This document shows positions 38,401 through 47,319 of a stretch of 64,000 nt of DNA, piece after piece (position 1 is the first letter of the stretch; each line of letters starts with the position of its first letter). A program made the translations under genes and the position numbers. The notes beneath the pieces are model-generated. The model saw only the letters and a list, made by a program, of their open reading frames with translations. It made no database searches and had not been told where the DNA came from. Location of the stretch: assembly GCF_029525575.1 (NCBI RefSeq), contig NZ_JAPDIA010000007.1:310001-374000 (forward strand). The letters run 5' to 3'. The DNA is from Cohnella rhizosphaerae. GTDB lineage: Bacteria; Bacillota; Bacilli; Paenibacillales; Paenibacillaceae.

Positions 38401-39619
38401 ACAACAGCGCGACAAACAGCAACAGCGGCGGCACTGTAATCGTCGGCGCGACGAGTGCGACGTACGCGGTGCCGACGGCGAGCGAAGGCACGACGTACTA
38501 CTACGTCGTCGTGACGAACACCAATAGCGGCGTAAACGGCGCGCAGACGGCGACCGCCACGAGCGCGGCGGCGAAGGTGACCGTGAACGCGCCTACGAAC
38601 GACTCCGGAAGTCCGGCGCCTGCGCAGCCCGTTGCAACTTCGACGACGAACGGCAGCTTGACCCTGTCCGCGGGCCAATCCGGAGACGTCAGCCTGGACG
38701 GCGAGGTCAAGGTCGAGATCCCGTCCGGGGCTGCATACAAAAGTCTTGATATTACCATACAAAAATTGGCGAATACGCAAGGTTTGCTCACGGATAAGGA
38801 CGGGACGGTCAGCGGGGTATTTGAAATTTCGAAAAATTTCCCCCGAGAACTTCAGCAAAGACGTCGTTCTGACCTTTACGTTCAAACCCGAGGACTTGCG
38901 CAATGGGCAACGACCGTCCGTGTTCTATTATGACGAGTTGACCCGGGTCTGGGTGGAAGTTCCCGGCGGCGACGTGAACGGCAATAAGATCAGCGTCAAG
39001 GTGAATCACTTCACGAAGTATGCGGTATTCGCCGTAGGCGGTCACGATGATGCTGCGGGGGGCGCGCAGACGGACGCCTTCACGGACATCGCGGGTCACT
39101 GGGCGGAAGCCGGCATTAAACAGGCGGCCGCCGCCGGCATCGTGAGCGGGTATCCGAACGGTGCGTTCAAGCCGAATGGTTCGGTGACGCGTGCGGAATT
39201 CGCGGTCATGCTGATGAATGCGCTCAAGCCGCAGGATGGCGAAGCGGAGCAGCAGCTGACGTTCAGCGACAACGCGAAAATAGGCGAATGGGCGCGCAAA
39301 GCGCTTGCGCAAGCGGTCTACGCGGGCATTATGAAAGGCGCGGACGACAATACGCTCCGTCCGGACGCCCTCGTCACGCGCGCGGAGATGGCGACGATGA
39401 TCGCCAGGGCGCTGGGACGGTCGGCCGAAGCGACGGCCGCGACGGGCTTTGCGGACGATAGCCGCATTCCGGACTGGGCCAAAGGCGCCGTGACGGCCAT
39501 GAAGGAGCTGGGCATCGTCAATGGCAAGGGGGGAGGACTTGTTCGTTCCCGACGACAAGCTGACGCGAGCGGAAGCGGTCACGGCTCTGCTGAGAATGTT
39601 GACTATTCAAAACAAGTAA
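35420..39619 (+). CDS. Secreted S-layer-anchored protein: Asp-box propeller, seven Ig-like repeats, SLH domains (three frameshifts)
   Basis: About 1398 residues after correction. A signal peptide (CLSLILTAVLAAGLLPVHASVHA) is followed by a propeller-like domain to about 305 with six S-x-D-G-x-x-W Asp-box motifs (SSDGINW, SPDGVTW, STDGIAW and others). Then come seven near-identical 107-residue Ig-like repeats starting VNAEAPSIGTQPADE, a ZU5-like strand-rich domain (AGQSGDVSLDGEVKVEIPSG to VNHFTKYAVF), and SLH domains (FTDIAGHWAEAGIKQA; FSDNAKIGEWARKALAQA; FADDSRIPDWAKGAVTAM) that bind cell-wall polysaccharide. Extra bases lie at 37341-37342 (AA, inside repeat four), C5 38840-38844 and G6 39528-39533. 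Without the last, the third SLH domain ends properly in KLTRAEAVTALLRML. The molecule is probably an adhesin or cell-surface carbohydrate-binding protein. Confidence 0.88.
36347..38594 (+). repeat. Seven tandem 321-bp coding repeats (Ig-like domains)
   Basis: Repeats begin at 36347, 36668, 36989, 37310, 37632, 37953 and 38274. Spacing is 321 bp, except one of 322 caused by the extra A at 37341-37342. Copies are nearly identical at the DNA level, including silent positions. Repeat four diverges at GGTPIGGATSA, and repeat five at ETADVGATSPT where the others have ETVSVGDTSPT. High DNA identity indicates recent amplification or ongoing gene conversion. Confidence 0.95.
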
Positions 39620-39625
39620 TCAAAA

Positions 39626-39660
39626 GGAACCCGGCTGCAAACGGTATGCAGTCGGGTTCT
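39626..39660 (+). terminator. Hairpin after the SLH gene
   Basis: GGAACCCGGCTGCA pairs with TGCAGTCGGGTTC (one mismatch), followed by TGATTT. It starts about seven bases after the corrected stop codon. Confidence 0.65.
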
Positions 39661-39725
39661 GATTTCCAGCCAAGAGACTCGGCATGCGACCAGACACGAT
39701 CGGGCACAAGAAGGTAACCAAAAAA

Positions 39726-39763
39726 GGGGGAATTCGCTCTAAACAGCGGATTCCCCTTTTTTT
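39726..39763. terminator. Strong intrinsic terminator
   Basis: GGGGAATTCGCT pairs with AGCGGATTCCCC around TAAAC, followed by seven T's. An A-rich tract on the other side makes it potentially bidirectional. It closes the SLH transcription unit. Confidence 0.85.
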
Positions 39764-39886
39764 GATATAGCAGAAAGGCGTTACTTTCACTTACAAACCT
39801 TACAGCGAAGAGAGGTGGGAAGTATGCGGGTAGGCGCAGATGAGAACGGCGAGGAGGCGCTGAATGCAGGTCAAGCAAAGGGCATC

Positions 39887-40071
39887 GGACTCAGGAGACG
39901 CTATTTTCGTAAAAACCGGTCCCATGGTGATCGATTCGGACTGGAGGGACGTTATTTATACGGATCAAGGCTAAAAAAAGGTCGGCAAACCTGAATTAGC
40001 GTCATCTGGGTCCGCGATCGGGCCGCGAATCGCGATCGGAACAAGAATAAGGGCTCCTCGGTCCGTCCGCT
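39887..40071. repeat. MITE-like dispersed element, copy A
   Basis: About 180 bp, clearly related along its whole length to 63763-63948. The left end GGACTCAGGAG and the right end CTCCTCGGTCC are imperfect inverted repeats. A related CATCTGGGTCC word occurs inside. Shared blocks include GACGCTATTTTCGTAAAAA, GATCGGAACAA and ATAAGGGCTCCT. There is no coding capacity, as expected of a non-autonomous element or extragenic repeat family. Confidence 0.65.
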
Positions 40072-40082
40072 ACGCGTACAGT

Positions 40083-40322
40083 GCCTTCGCCACCCGCCGG
40101 AACTCCCGCCTGCGCTTTTAAAGCCTTCGCCACCCGCCGGAACTCCCGCCCGCGCTTTTAACGCCGTCCCCGCCCGCCGGAACTCCCGCCCGCGCTTTTA
40201 ACGCCGTCCCCACCCGCCGGAACTCCCGCCTGCGCTTTTAAAGCCTTCGCCACCCGCCGGAACTCCCGCCTGCGCTTTTAAAGCCCTCGCCACCCGCCGG
40301 AACTCCCGCCCGCGCCGTATCT
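40083..40322 (+). repeat. GC-rich 40-bp tandem array, six copies
   Basis: Units starting GCCTTCGCCACCCGCCGGAA begin at 40083, 40123, 40163, 40203, 40243 and 40283, exactly 40 bp apart, with a GCCGTCCCCGCCCG variant in copies three and four. Five units end in CGCTTTTAA. It lies about 300 bp upstream of the Crp/Fnr gene; no coding function is apparent. Confidence 0.92.
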
Positions 40323-40621
40323 GCCGCTCCGCCCGCCGTCCTCCGCCCCCGGCGCTTCAGCAGCCCTTGGCTCCCCTCGGCAGAGATTGGGCGCATGGCG
40401 CGTGTCCGACTTCCTATATCGCTCCCAGCCGCGCCTTGATTTCCAAGCAACGGGCAACCCCCCCGTTCCCTACCGGCCACATCGCAGCTTCGCGTACATT
40501 TTGTCGCAGATGCTTGATATTTTGTCGGGTAGCCGACTGTTTTCTCCTCGAACGATCCTCTATAATCATAAATACCGATAAACAAACAATGAATTAACAT
40601 TCGGAGAGGGGCGCGACGACG

Positions 40622-41305
40622 ATGAACGAAGCGGGCGTGCGGGGCGATGCGCAAGAAACCGCCTCGAATCGCGCCGAGGCAGCCGAGCAGCTCGCGTTGG
40701 CGAAGCTCTTCGAGACGTTCGGCGCGTCGCGCGACGTGAAGAAGAACGCTTTTATCTTCAGAAGCGAAGAGGAGAGCCAGGAGATTTATTTCGTCCAGGA
40801 CGGGCTGGTGAAAATCTCGCAGTTCGCGCAGGAGGGTCAGAGCATCACTTTGTTCCTGCGCCACAAGGGCGAGGTGTTCGGCGCGGCCGAGGTGCTGACG
40901 GGGCAGAAGCGGCAGCGTTACGCGCGATGCATCACGGACAGCCGCATTCTCTCGATTCCCGCTGCTTCCTTCATCGGATTGCTTAGGCAGCATCCGGACG
41001 CCCTTTACGCGCTGACGGTCGCCAACGCCCGCCGGCTGCTGCAGACGCAGCGCTACGTGGAGACGCTCGTGTCCCGGCCGGTGGCCTGGCGGCTGGCGCA
41101 GCTTTTGCTGCAGCTCGGCGTGCGTTCGGGGAAGGAGACGGTCGTCACGCTTCCGCTGAGCCACGAGGAGATCTCTTACGTGATCGGCTGCAGCAGGCAG
41201 ACGGTGACCGAGACGCTCGGGCGGTGGCGGGACGACGGCATCGTCCGCTACGAGAAGAAGCAGGTCGTCATTTTCGATACGGACGCGTTCGAAGCGCGCT
41301 TATAA
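40622..41305 (+). CDS. Crp/Fnr-family transcriptional regulator
   Basis: 227 residues. An N-terminal cyclic-nucleotide-binding-like beta roll spans about 30-140 (FIFRSEEESQEIYFVQDGLVKISQ; LFLRHKGEVFGAAEVL). It is followed by a dimer helix and a C-terminal Crp-type helix-turn-helix (LSHEEISYVIGCSRQTVTETLGRWRDDGIV). The Cys residues that hold the Fnr iron-sulfur cluster are absent from the N-terminus. GGAGAGGGG lies 12 bases before the ATG. It sits 35 bp upstream of an SsuB-type ATPase and probably controls that transporter. The effector is unknown. Confidence 0.88.
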   Translation: MNEAGVRGDAQETASNRAEAAEQLALAKLFETFGASRDVKKNAFIFRSEEESQEIYFVQDGLVKISQFAQEGQSITLFLRHKGEVFGAAEVLTGQKRQRYARCITDSRILSIPAASFIGLLRQHPDALYALTVANARRLLQTQRYVETLVSRPVAWRLAQLLLQLGVRSGKETVVTLPLSHEEISYVIGCSRQTVTETLGRWRDDGIVRYEKKQVVIFDTDAFEARL

Positions 41306-41340
41306 CGACACGACAAAGAAAGCGTTGGAGGTGGCGGAGC

Positions 41341-42182
41341 ATGATCCGGTTAGAAGGCGTCGGCAAGACGTTCGCGCAGCGGGGCGGCGTCGGCTACACG
41401 GCATTGGAAGACATCGACTTCGAGATCGGGAGGGGAGAGTTCGTCTCCGTCCTCGGTCCTTCGGGCTGCGGCAAGTCTACGCTGCTTAACCTGGTGGCGG
41501 GACTGGAACGGGCGGATCGCGGCCGCGTCGAAGCGAACGGCAAGGTCGTCACGGCTCCCGGGCCCGACCGGATCGTCGTGTTTCAGGACCATGCGCTGTA
41601 TCCCTGGCTTACCGTACTGGAGAACGTGGCGTTCGGTCTCAAGCAGAAGGGGATCGGCAAAAAGGAGCGCCGCGAGCGGGCCATGGAGCAGATTCGAACC
41701 GTTCATCTGGGCAAGTTCGCGGACCGCTATCCTCACGAGCTGTCGGGGGGGGATGAAGCAGCGGGTGGCGATCGCGCGCGCGCTCGTCATGGACCCGGAG
41801 ATTCTGCTCATGGACGAGCCGTTCGCCGCGCTGGACGAGCAGACGAGGCTGCTGCTGCACAGGGAGTTGGAGCAGATCTGGCTGAGCACGCGGAAGACGA
41901 TCCTGTTTATCACGCACAACATCCGGGAGGCGGTCACGCTGTCGGAGCGGGTGCTCGTCATGTCCACCCGGCCGGGGCGGATCAAAAAAAGAGTTTCGTG
42001 TGCAGGCGGCGCGTCCGCGGGAGCCGGGCGATTCCGTGCTGCACCATATCGAGAGTCGGATCATGGATACATTGGCCGCCGAGCTGGAGAAGGTGGCGAA
42101 GGAGGAGTACGGCGATGACTACACTTTGGAGAAAAGCGCTCTTTCTCCTTCTGCTGCTCATCATATGGGAGACGGCATATAG
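41341..42182 (+). CDS. ABC transporter ATPase, SsuB/TauB type (two frameshifts)
   Basis: Energises uptake of sulfonate/taurine/nitrate-class substrates. Walker A is GPSGCGKST (about residue 40). The Q loop is FQDHALYPWLT. The signature LSGGMKQRVAIARAL is split by a G8 run at 41745-41752. Walker B is ILLMDEPFAALDE and the H loop FITHNIREA. A second extra base in an A7 run (41983-41989) affects the C-terminus. Corrected length is 279, and the last 20 codons overlap the permease start by 68 bp. AGGTGG lies before the ATG. Genes for a permease and a lipoprotein follow, so the transporter is complete. Confidence 0.88.
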
Positions 42183-42879
42183 GACGATGCACTGGGGCTG
42201 GCGCTTCCCGTCGGCGCTGCAGACGATGCGGACATTCTACGACGGAATGGTTGACGGCCAACTGCTCAAGGCGACGCTCGGCAGCCTGCGGCGCATCCTC
42301 GTCGCGTTCGCGCTGTCGTGCGCCATCGGCGTGACGCTTGGCGTCCTGTTCGCCCGGAGCCGGCTGCTGGACGAGACGTTCGGCTTCGTCGTCGTCGCGC
42401 TGCAGACGGTGCCGAGCATCGCGTGGCTGCCTTTTGCGATCATCTGGTTCGGGCTGAACGACTTCGCCGTCGTGTTCATCACGACGATCGGGGCGACCTG
42501 GACGATGGCGATCGCGAGCCGGAGCGGCATCAAGAACATCCCGCCGATCTATGTGAAGTCCGCGCAGATGTTCGGGACGGGCCGCGGGCTCCGTCTCTTC
42601 TATCAGGTGATGGTCCCCGCCGCGATCCCGCAGCTTATCACCGGCATGCGCATGGCCTGGGCGTTCGCCTGGCGGGCGCTCGTCTCCGGCGAGCTTATCG
42701 CGCGCGGCGTCGGGCTCGGGCAACTGCTGGAGGAGGGGCGGAGCCTCGGCGACACGTCGCTCATGCTCTGCATCGTGCTCGTGATCGCGATTCTCGGCAC
42801 GATTTCCGACCACCTCGTTTTCAAGCGCATCGAGGATCGGGTCTTGACGCTGTACGGGCTCCAGACGGCCAAAGCCTAA
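42115..42879 (+). CDS. ABC transporter permease, SsuC/TauC type
   Basis: 254 residues, intact, with six predicted membrane helices. Family motifs are ALQTVPSIAWLPFAIIWFGLND and RMAWAFAWRALVSGELIARG (the EAA-like ATPase contact), with GLGQLLEEGRSLGDTSLM after it. AAGGAGGAG precedes the ATG, which lies inside the ATPase coding region in another frame. Together with the ATPase and lipoprotein it forms a complete importer. Confidence 0.92.
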   Translation: MTTLWRKALFLLLLLIIWETAYRTMHWGWRFPSALQTMRTFYDGMVDGQLLKATLGSLRRILVAFALSCAIGVTLGVLFARSRLLDETFGFVVVALQTVPSIAWLPFAIIWFGLNDFAVVFITTIGATWTMAIASRSGIKNIPPIYVKSAQMFGTGRGLRLFYQVMVPAAIPQLITGMRMAWAFAWRALVSGELIARGVGLGQLLEEGRSLGDTSLMLCIVLVIAILGTISDHLVFKRIEDRVLTLYGLQTAKA

Positions 42880-42906
42880 GCTTAAATGGGAAAAGGAGAA
42901 TGCTTC

Positions 42907-43979
42907 ATGTTTAAAAAAAGCGATCTATTCTAGTTTTGTCCTCGTCTTGATGCTGGCCTTGCTGTCCGGGTGCGGCTCATCCGGCTCATCCGCATCCTCC
43001 GGTTCTTCTGCTTCGGAGAGCGGCGGCGCCAAGTCGGCCGACCCGATCACGGTGAAGATCGGCCTGCTCAAAAACGTAACCCATGCGCCGGCCTTCGTCG
43101 CGATCAAGAAGGGCTATCTGCAGGACCGTCTCGGCGCGAACGTGAAGCTTGAAGTACAAGGCTTCAACAACGGTTCCGACTTCTCGACCGCGATGGCGAC
43201 GGGCGAGATCGACATCGGCTACGTAGGGCCGAGCCCGGTCATCAACCAATACGTCAGAAGCAAGAACATCAAGATTCTGTCCGGTGCGAACAACGGCGGC
43301 GCCGTGCTCGTGGCGAGGAAGGGCGCCGGCGTGGCGGGCGTCAAGGACCTGTCCGGCAAGCTGGTCGCCATCCCGACCAAGGGGAGCACGAACGAGATCT
43401 CGCTCCGTCTGCTGCTTCAGGAGCAGGGCCTTAAGGTGACGAGCGACAAGAGCGGGGTGCAGATCATCGCGATGGCGCCCGCGGATACGCTGACGGCCAT
43501 GAAGCAAGGCCAGGTAGACGCGGCGCTGCTGCCCGAACCGTGGGGCACGCAGATCGCGAACGAAGGCATCGGCGAGATCGCCGTCGATTGGGACCAGGTG
43601 CCGCCGAACAAGGGGGAACTATCCGCTGACGATCGTCGTCGCAAGCGACGGCTTCCTGAAGGCGCATCGGGATCTGGCCAAGTCGGTGCTTCTCGCCAAC
43701 GAGGACGCCATCCAGTTCATCAAGGATCGCCCGGACGACACGTACACGCTCGTCAGCGACGAGCTGAAGGAGCTGACGGGCAAGGGTCTGGACGTCGAAT
43801 TGATCAAGGCGACGCTCTCGCGCCTCAGCCTGACGACGAACATCGATCAGGACGCCTTGCAGGCGATGGGGCAGGTGGCGGTCGATGCCGGCTACATCAA
43901 GGACGTCGGCGCGGACGGCCTGGATCTGACAGGCTTGTACGATCTGTCGCTGCTGAAGGAGACGCAGGAAGGCAAATAG
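42907..43979 (+). CDS. Substrate-binding lipoprotein, NMT1/SsuA type (two frameshifts)
   Basis: An A7 run at 42913-42919 puts a stop in codon 9. With one A removed the protein starts MFKKAIYSS and continues into a clean lipoprotein signal peptide ending LLSGC. A second extra base in G5 43612-43616 is corrected to give 356 residues ending DLSLLKETQEGK. The domain begins ITVKIGLLKNVTHAPAFVA and has FNNGSDFSTAMATGEIDIGYVGPSP and LLPEPWGTQIA, typical of aliphatic sulfonate/nitrate/taurine-binding proteins. It supplies the permease and ATPase upstream. The specific ligand is not readable from sequence. Confidence 0.88.
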
Positions 43980-44004
43980 ACCGACGAAGAGAGGGAAGAC
44001 AGCG

Positions 44005-44935
44005 ATGACTGAGTTCTACATTCAGCCGCAGCGCGATTTGCGCCCGGACTACCACCCGAATCTGACCGTCGTTCTGCTCGGAACGGGGTCCCCCCCGGGC
44101 CTTCTACGGGCGCGCGAAGCCCGGGGTCGCGGTGCTCGCGGGAGACAAGGCGTTCCTCGTCGATTGCGGCGGCGCCGCGGTGGATCAACTGGTCAAGGCG
44201 GGCATCATGCCGCAGCGGATATCGGATGTTTTGTTCACCCATCACCATTACGACCACAACGGCGGATTTTTCGACGTGTTCATCACGAGCTGGCGCACGC
44301 ATATTACGGCGGAGCGTGTCTTCGAGGGCCGGTCGGTGCCCATGCACGTATACGGACCGGAGACGACGAAGGCGATCATTGGAAAAATGCGGGAATCCTT
44401 CGAGTTCGACGTGAAGCTGCGCATCAGCTACAACCTGTCGGACGAAGCGGGCTCGCGAATCGAATATACGGAGCGCAACGAAGGCGTCGTCTACGACAAG
44501 GACGGCATCCGGATCACGGCCTTCGAAGTGGACCATCGTCCGGTGTACCCGGCCGTCGCCTACAAGTTCGAGTATAACGGCAAGACGGCCGTCATTTCCG
44601 GCGACACGATTCCGGTGGCGAGCATGGAGAAGCATGCGGCCGGGGCGGATCTGCTCGTTCACGAGGCGTACAACAAGCCCTGGCTGGACGCCCTAATCGC
44701 GCGCTATCCTCAGCACGAGAAGGCGCTGTCGAACCCCGCGAAGTATCATACGACGACGCTGGAGGCAGCGGGCATCGCGCAGCGCGCGGGCGTCCGGCAT
44801 CTCGTGCTCACGCATCACATTCCCGCGCCGGAGGCGAATCCTGCGGCGGAGCAGGCGTACATCGCGGGAATGGCCGATATTTACGCGGGTCCGATCACGG
44901 TCGGACGGGACTTGATGGCTTTCGTATTAAAATAG
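44005..44935 (+). CDS. Metallo-beta-lactamase-fold hydrolase, RNase Z/AtsA-like (one frameshift)
   Basis: Cytoplasmic, 309 residues after removing one C from the run at 44090-44096. The start LTVVLLGTGSPRAFYGRAKPG and the metal motif THHHYDHNG are those of the RNase Z/arylsulfatase-like branch. VISGDT holds the bridging Asp, and LTHHI the last His. It lacks the RNase Z exosite arm, so a small-molecule ester or cyclic phosphodiester/sulfate ester is likelier than tRNA. It lies 25 bp after the binding protein, as the last gene of the Crp/Fnr-transporter unit, suggesting that it hydrolyses the imported compound. Confidence 0.82.
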
Positions 44936-45023
44936 CGACCATCGTTGAAGGCAGGGGCTGCGGGCACCTCTGGGCTGCACTGGGCATAAGCTGATCCCAT
45001 GCAGATTCGAGAGGTGTTTGAGC

Positions 45024-45837
45024 ATGTATCCTTATTATCCGGAAATTCGTCGCTTCCCCTGCGTTGACTATCGGTATGGGCAGTATGGGCAGCATGCGCT
45101 GCAGCGGCTTACCTTCGTGCTCGTGCATGGCGCTTGGGCGGACGCTCGCTTCTGGGACGATATAGCTGCGGCGCTGCGCGCGAACGGGCATGTCGTCTAT
45201 ACGCCGGAATATGCCGGGCATGGAGAAGATCCGAACAAACAGGTCACGCACGCGATGATCACGCAGTCCGTCGTCGACTTTATAACAAAGCTGAACTTGC
45301 GGGATATCGTTCTTGTCGGGCACAGCTTCGGCGGCACGGTCGTTCAGAAGGCGGCCGAACAGGTATCTGCGCGCCTTAAGCGTCTCGTCTTCTGGGATGC
45401 CTTCGTATTGAAGGACGGCGAATCGCTTGCGGACGAGGTGACGCCGCAGACGAGGCAAGGCTTCGAGCAGCTTCGGGCAAGCTCGGGGGGACGATACGAT
45501 TATGCTTCCTTTTCCGCTGTTCCGGGATTCGTTCGTGAATACGGCCGCTTTGGACGTGGCGAGATGGATCTACGCAACCGCCTCTCCGGAGCCGGCCAAG
45601 CCGCTTTTCGAGAAACTGGATCTTAAAGCGTTCTATGCGCTGACGACGCCCAAAAGCTATGTGTACTTCTATCAAGACAATGTATTGCCGCAAGGAGAAG
45701 GCTTCGGCTGGCATCCGCATATGTCCTCGCGTCTGGGCCTGTTCCGGTTGATCGTCGGCGATGGGGACCACATGACGGATTCGCGCACGAGGCCGGCCAT
45801 GGTGGCGCAAAAGCTCTACGAGGCGGGGCGGGACTGA
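45024..45837 (+). CDS. Alpha/beta hydrolase (one frameshift)
   Basis: A small esterase-like enzyme with the order TFVLVHGAWADARFW (oxyanion hole), LVGHSFGG (nucleophile Ser) and the late GDGDHM (His). It resembles the pyrethroid/salicylate esterase-like AB-hydrolase group. A G6 run at 45485-45490 splits it; the corrected length is 270. The ATG is preceded by GAGGTG. The N-terminal 30 residues (Tyr/Gly/Gln-rich) extend beyond the core fold. It stands alone between the MBL gene and a MerR gene on the other strand. The substrate is unknown. Confidence 0.8.
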
Positions 45838-45895
45838 ACGTCGACATTGCCTGCATTATCGCATGCCGCCGCCCGATCGCATCCATATAATCGAG

Positions 45896-46276
45896 TCAGC
45901 GATGCTTTTCCCCCGCGTCGCCCTGTCTGGCGATTTTGTATTCCAGCATCTTGTTAAGCGTGGCCAGCACCTGATCGTATTCTTCCTTTTTGCGTTCGAT
46001 TTCTTTGATTTTGGATAAAACCCAGTCGATCCCTTGCTGCGTGGTCGTCGCGTTCGAGTCCAGACCCTGCAGGATTTGCTTCAATTCCGTGAGCGAGCAG
46101 CCGACGCTCTGGAATCTCTTGACCAGCTTCAGACGCTCGATCGCTTCGTCGGAGTAATGGCGATAGTTGTTCCGATCCCGCCGAACGTGACGCTCGTCCA
46201 ACAGCTCTTCCTTTTCATAGTAACGAATGGCGTGAACCGATAATCCGATCCTTTCGGCGAGTTCCTGAATTTTCAT
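45896..46276 (-). CDS. MerR-family transcriptional regulator
   Basis: 126 residues. An N-terminal winged helix (IQELAERIGLSVHAIRYYEKEELL) with the family RRDRNNYRHYSDEAIERL wing is followed by a long coiled-coil dimer helix (VLSKIKEIERKKEEYDQVLATLNKMLEYKI). No effector-binding domain or metal-binding Cys pair follows. This places it with short YfmP/AdhR-like members that sense electrophiles or small organics. It is divergent from an NAD(P)-binding protein gene with a MerR-type operator between them, which it should control. Confidence 0.9.
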   Translation of the reverse strand: MKIQELAERIGLSVHAIRYYEKEELLDERHVRRDRNNYRHYSDEAIERLKLVKRFQSVGCSLTELKQILQGLDSNATTTQQGIDWVLSKIKEIERKKEEYDQVLATLNKMLEYKIARQGDAGEKHR

Positions 46277-46299
46277 TCGCGACGCTCCTTATCGACGGC

Positions 46300-46330
46300 T
46301 TGCTTTAGAGTCCACTCTATAGTTTACAGT
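46300..46330 (+). promoter_or_regulatory. MerR-type promoter/operator with 19-bp spacer
   Basis: The -35-like TTGCTT (46300-46305) and -10-like TACAGT (46325-46330) are 19 bp apart. The perfect inverted repeat TAGAGT-CC-ACTCTA (46306-46319) fills the spacer. An overlong spacer containing the palindrome is the defining arrangement of MerR-activated promoters. Confidence 0.75.
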
Positions 46331-46367
46331 AGAGCCGTGATGATCAAAAGCAAAGGGAGAGATCGGA

Positions 46368-47198
46368 ATGAAAATTTTCGTAACGGGAGCAACGGGGTAT
46401 ATCGGTTCGGCCGTGGTAGGCGAGCTTATCCGGGCAGGTCATCGGGTCGTCGGCCTAACGCGTTCGGACCGCGGCGCGGCGGCGCTTGCGGAAGCGGGAG
46501 CCGAGGCGCATGCGGGATCGCTTGAAGATCTGGACGGCCTTCGGAGCGGAGCGGCTGCCGCGGACGGGGTCATTCACCTGGCGTTCAGGCACGACTTCTC
46601 CGACTTCGCGGGTTCGCTCGGCATGGATCTCCGCGCCGTCGAAGCGATGGGCGAGGCGCTCAAGGGTTCAGGCAAGCCGTTTGTCATGACGGCGCACGCG
46701 AACGGGGAAGCGTCGGAGCAGGCGGCGCTGGCTTTGACGTCGCAAGGCGTGCGGGCATCGATCGTATCGCTTGCGCCGACCGTGCACGGGGAAGGCGACA
46801 AGGGCTTCGTGCCGAGGCTGATCGACATCGCCCGCGAAAAGGGCGCAGCCGCCTATGTCGGCGACGGCACCAACCGTTGGCCGGCCGTACACCGTCTCGA
46901 TGCGGCGACGCTGTTCCGCTTGGCTGCGGAGTCCGCTCCGGCAGGCGCGCGGCTGGACGGCGTGCACGACGAGGGCGTGCCCTTCCGCGACATCGCGAGT
47001 ATCATCGGCAAGCGCCTTAACGTGCCGACGGTCAGCATCCCGCGCGAAGAAGCGAGCGCCCACTTCGGCTTCCTCGGCATGCTGGCGGGGCTCGATATCC
47101 CGCGGTCGAGCGCGCAGACGCAGGCGCTCCTGGGGTGGCGTCCGGTGCACGCCGCGCTGATCCCGGATCTCGAGCAAGGACATTACTTCTCGAAGTAA
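46368..47198 (+). CDS. NAD(P)-binding protein of the extended/atypical SDR family
   Basis: 276 residues, intact. The N-terminal glycine motif GATGYIGSAV binds the dinucleotide; HRVVGLTRSD follows. VIHLAFRHDFSDF and a central domain without a clear YxxxK catalytic pair resemble the NmrA/epimerase-like SDR group often found beside MerR regulators. GGGAGAGA precedes the ATG. It is cytosolic and probably reduces or isomerises a reactive small molecule under MerR control. Its substrate cannot be read from sequence. Confidence 0.85.
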   Translation: MKIFVTGATGYIGSAVVGELIRAGHRVVGLTRSDRGAAALAEAGAEAHAGSLEDLDGLRSGAAAADGVIHLAFRHDFSDFAGSLGMDLRAVEAMGEALKGSGKPFVMTAHANGEASEQAALALTSQGVRASIVSLAPTVHGEGDKGFVPRLIDIAREKGAAAYVGDGTNRWPAVHRLDAATLFRLAAESAPAGARLDGVHDEGVPFRDIASIIGKRLNVPTVSIPREEASAHFGFLGMLAGLDIPRSSAQTQALLGWRPVHAALIPDLEQGHYFSK

Positions 47199-47212
47199 AA
47201 ACTGTGCATCTC

Positions 47213-47248
47213 AACGGAAAGGCCCCTTGCGAAAGGGGTCTTTCCGTT
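47213..47248 (+). terminator. Long hairpin after the SDR gene
   Basis: AACGGAAAGGCCCCTT pairs with AAGGGGTCTTTCCGTT around a GCG-A loop with one mismatch. No T run follows, so termination is probable but not certain. Confidence 0.55.
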
Positions 47249-47319
47249 CGTAAGATGATTAATGCGAGGGTCGTCTCGTCGGCGGTCTGATCGACGTCTT
47301 TTAAATAGGAGGACCCTTC

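Larger units (their letters stand above)
39764..40621. other. Long intergenic region with two repeat elements
   Basis: No supported gene in about 860 bp. It holds a MITE-like element (39887-40071), a 40-bp tandem array (40083-40322) and, closest to the Crp/Fnr gene, a GC-rich then AT-rich stretch that must contain that gene's promoter. AATCATAAATACCGATAAAC at about 40563-40582 is a plausible promoter neighbourhood, but no clear -35/-10 pair was found. Confidence 0.6.

Noticed and set aside
36329..38903. Very long antisense readings (up to 748 residues) opposite the Ig-like repeats
   Set aside because: They are Arg/Ser-rich by-products of the GC-rich repeated codons on the plus strand, with no start signals.
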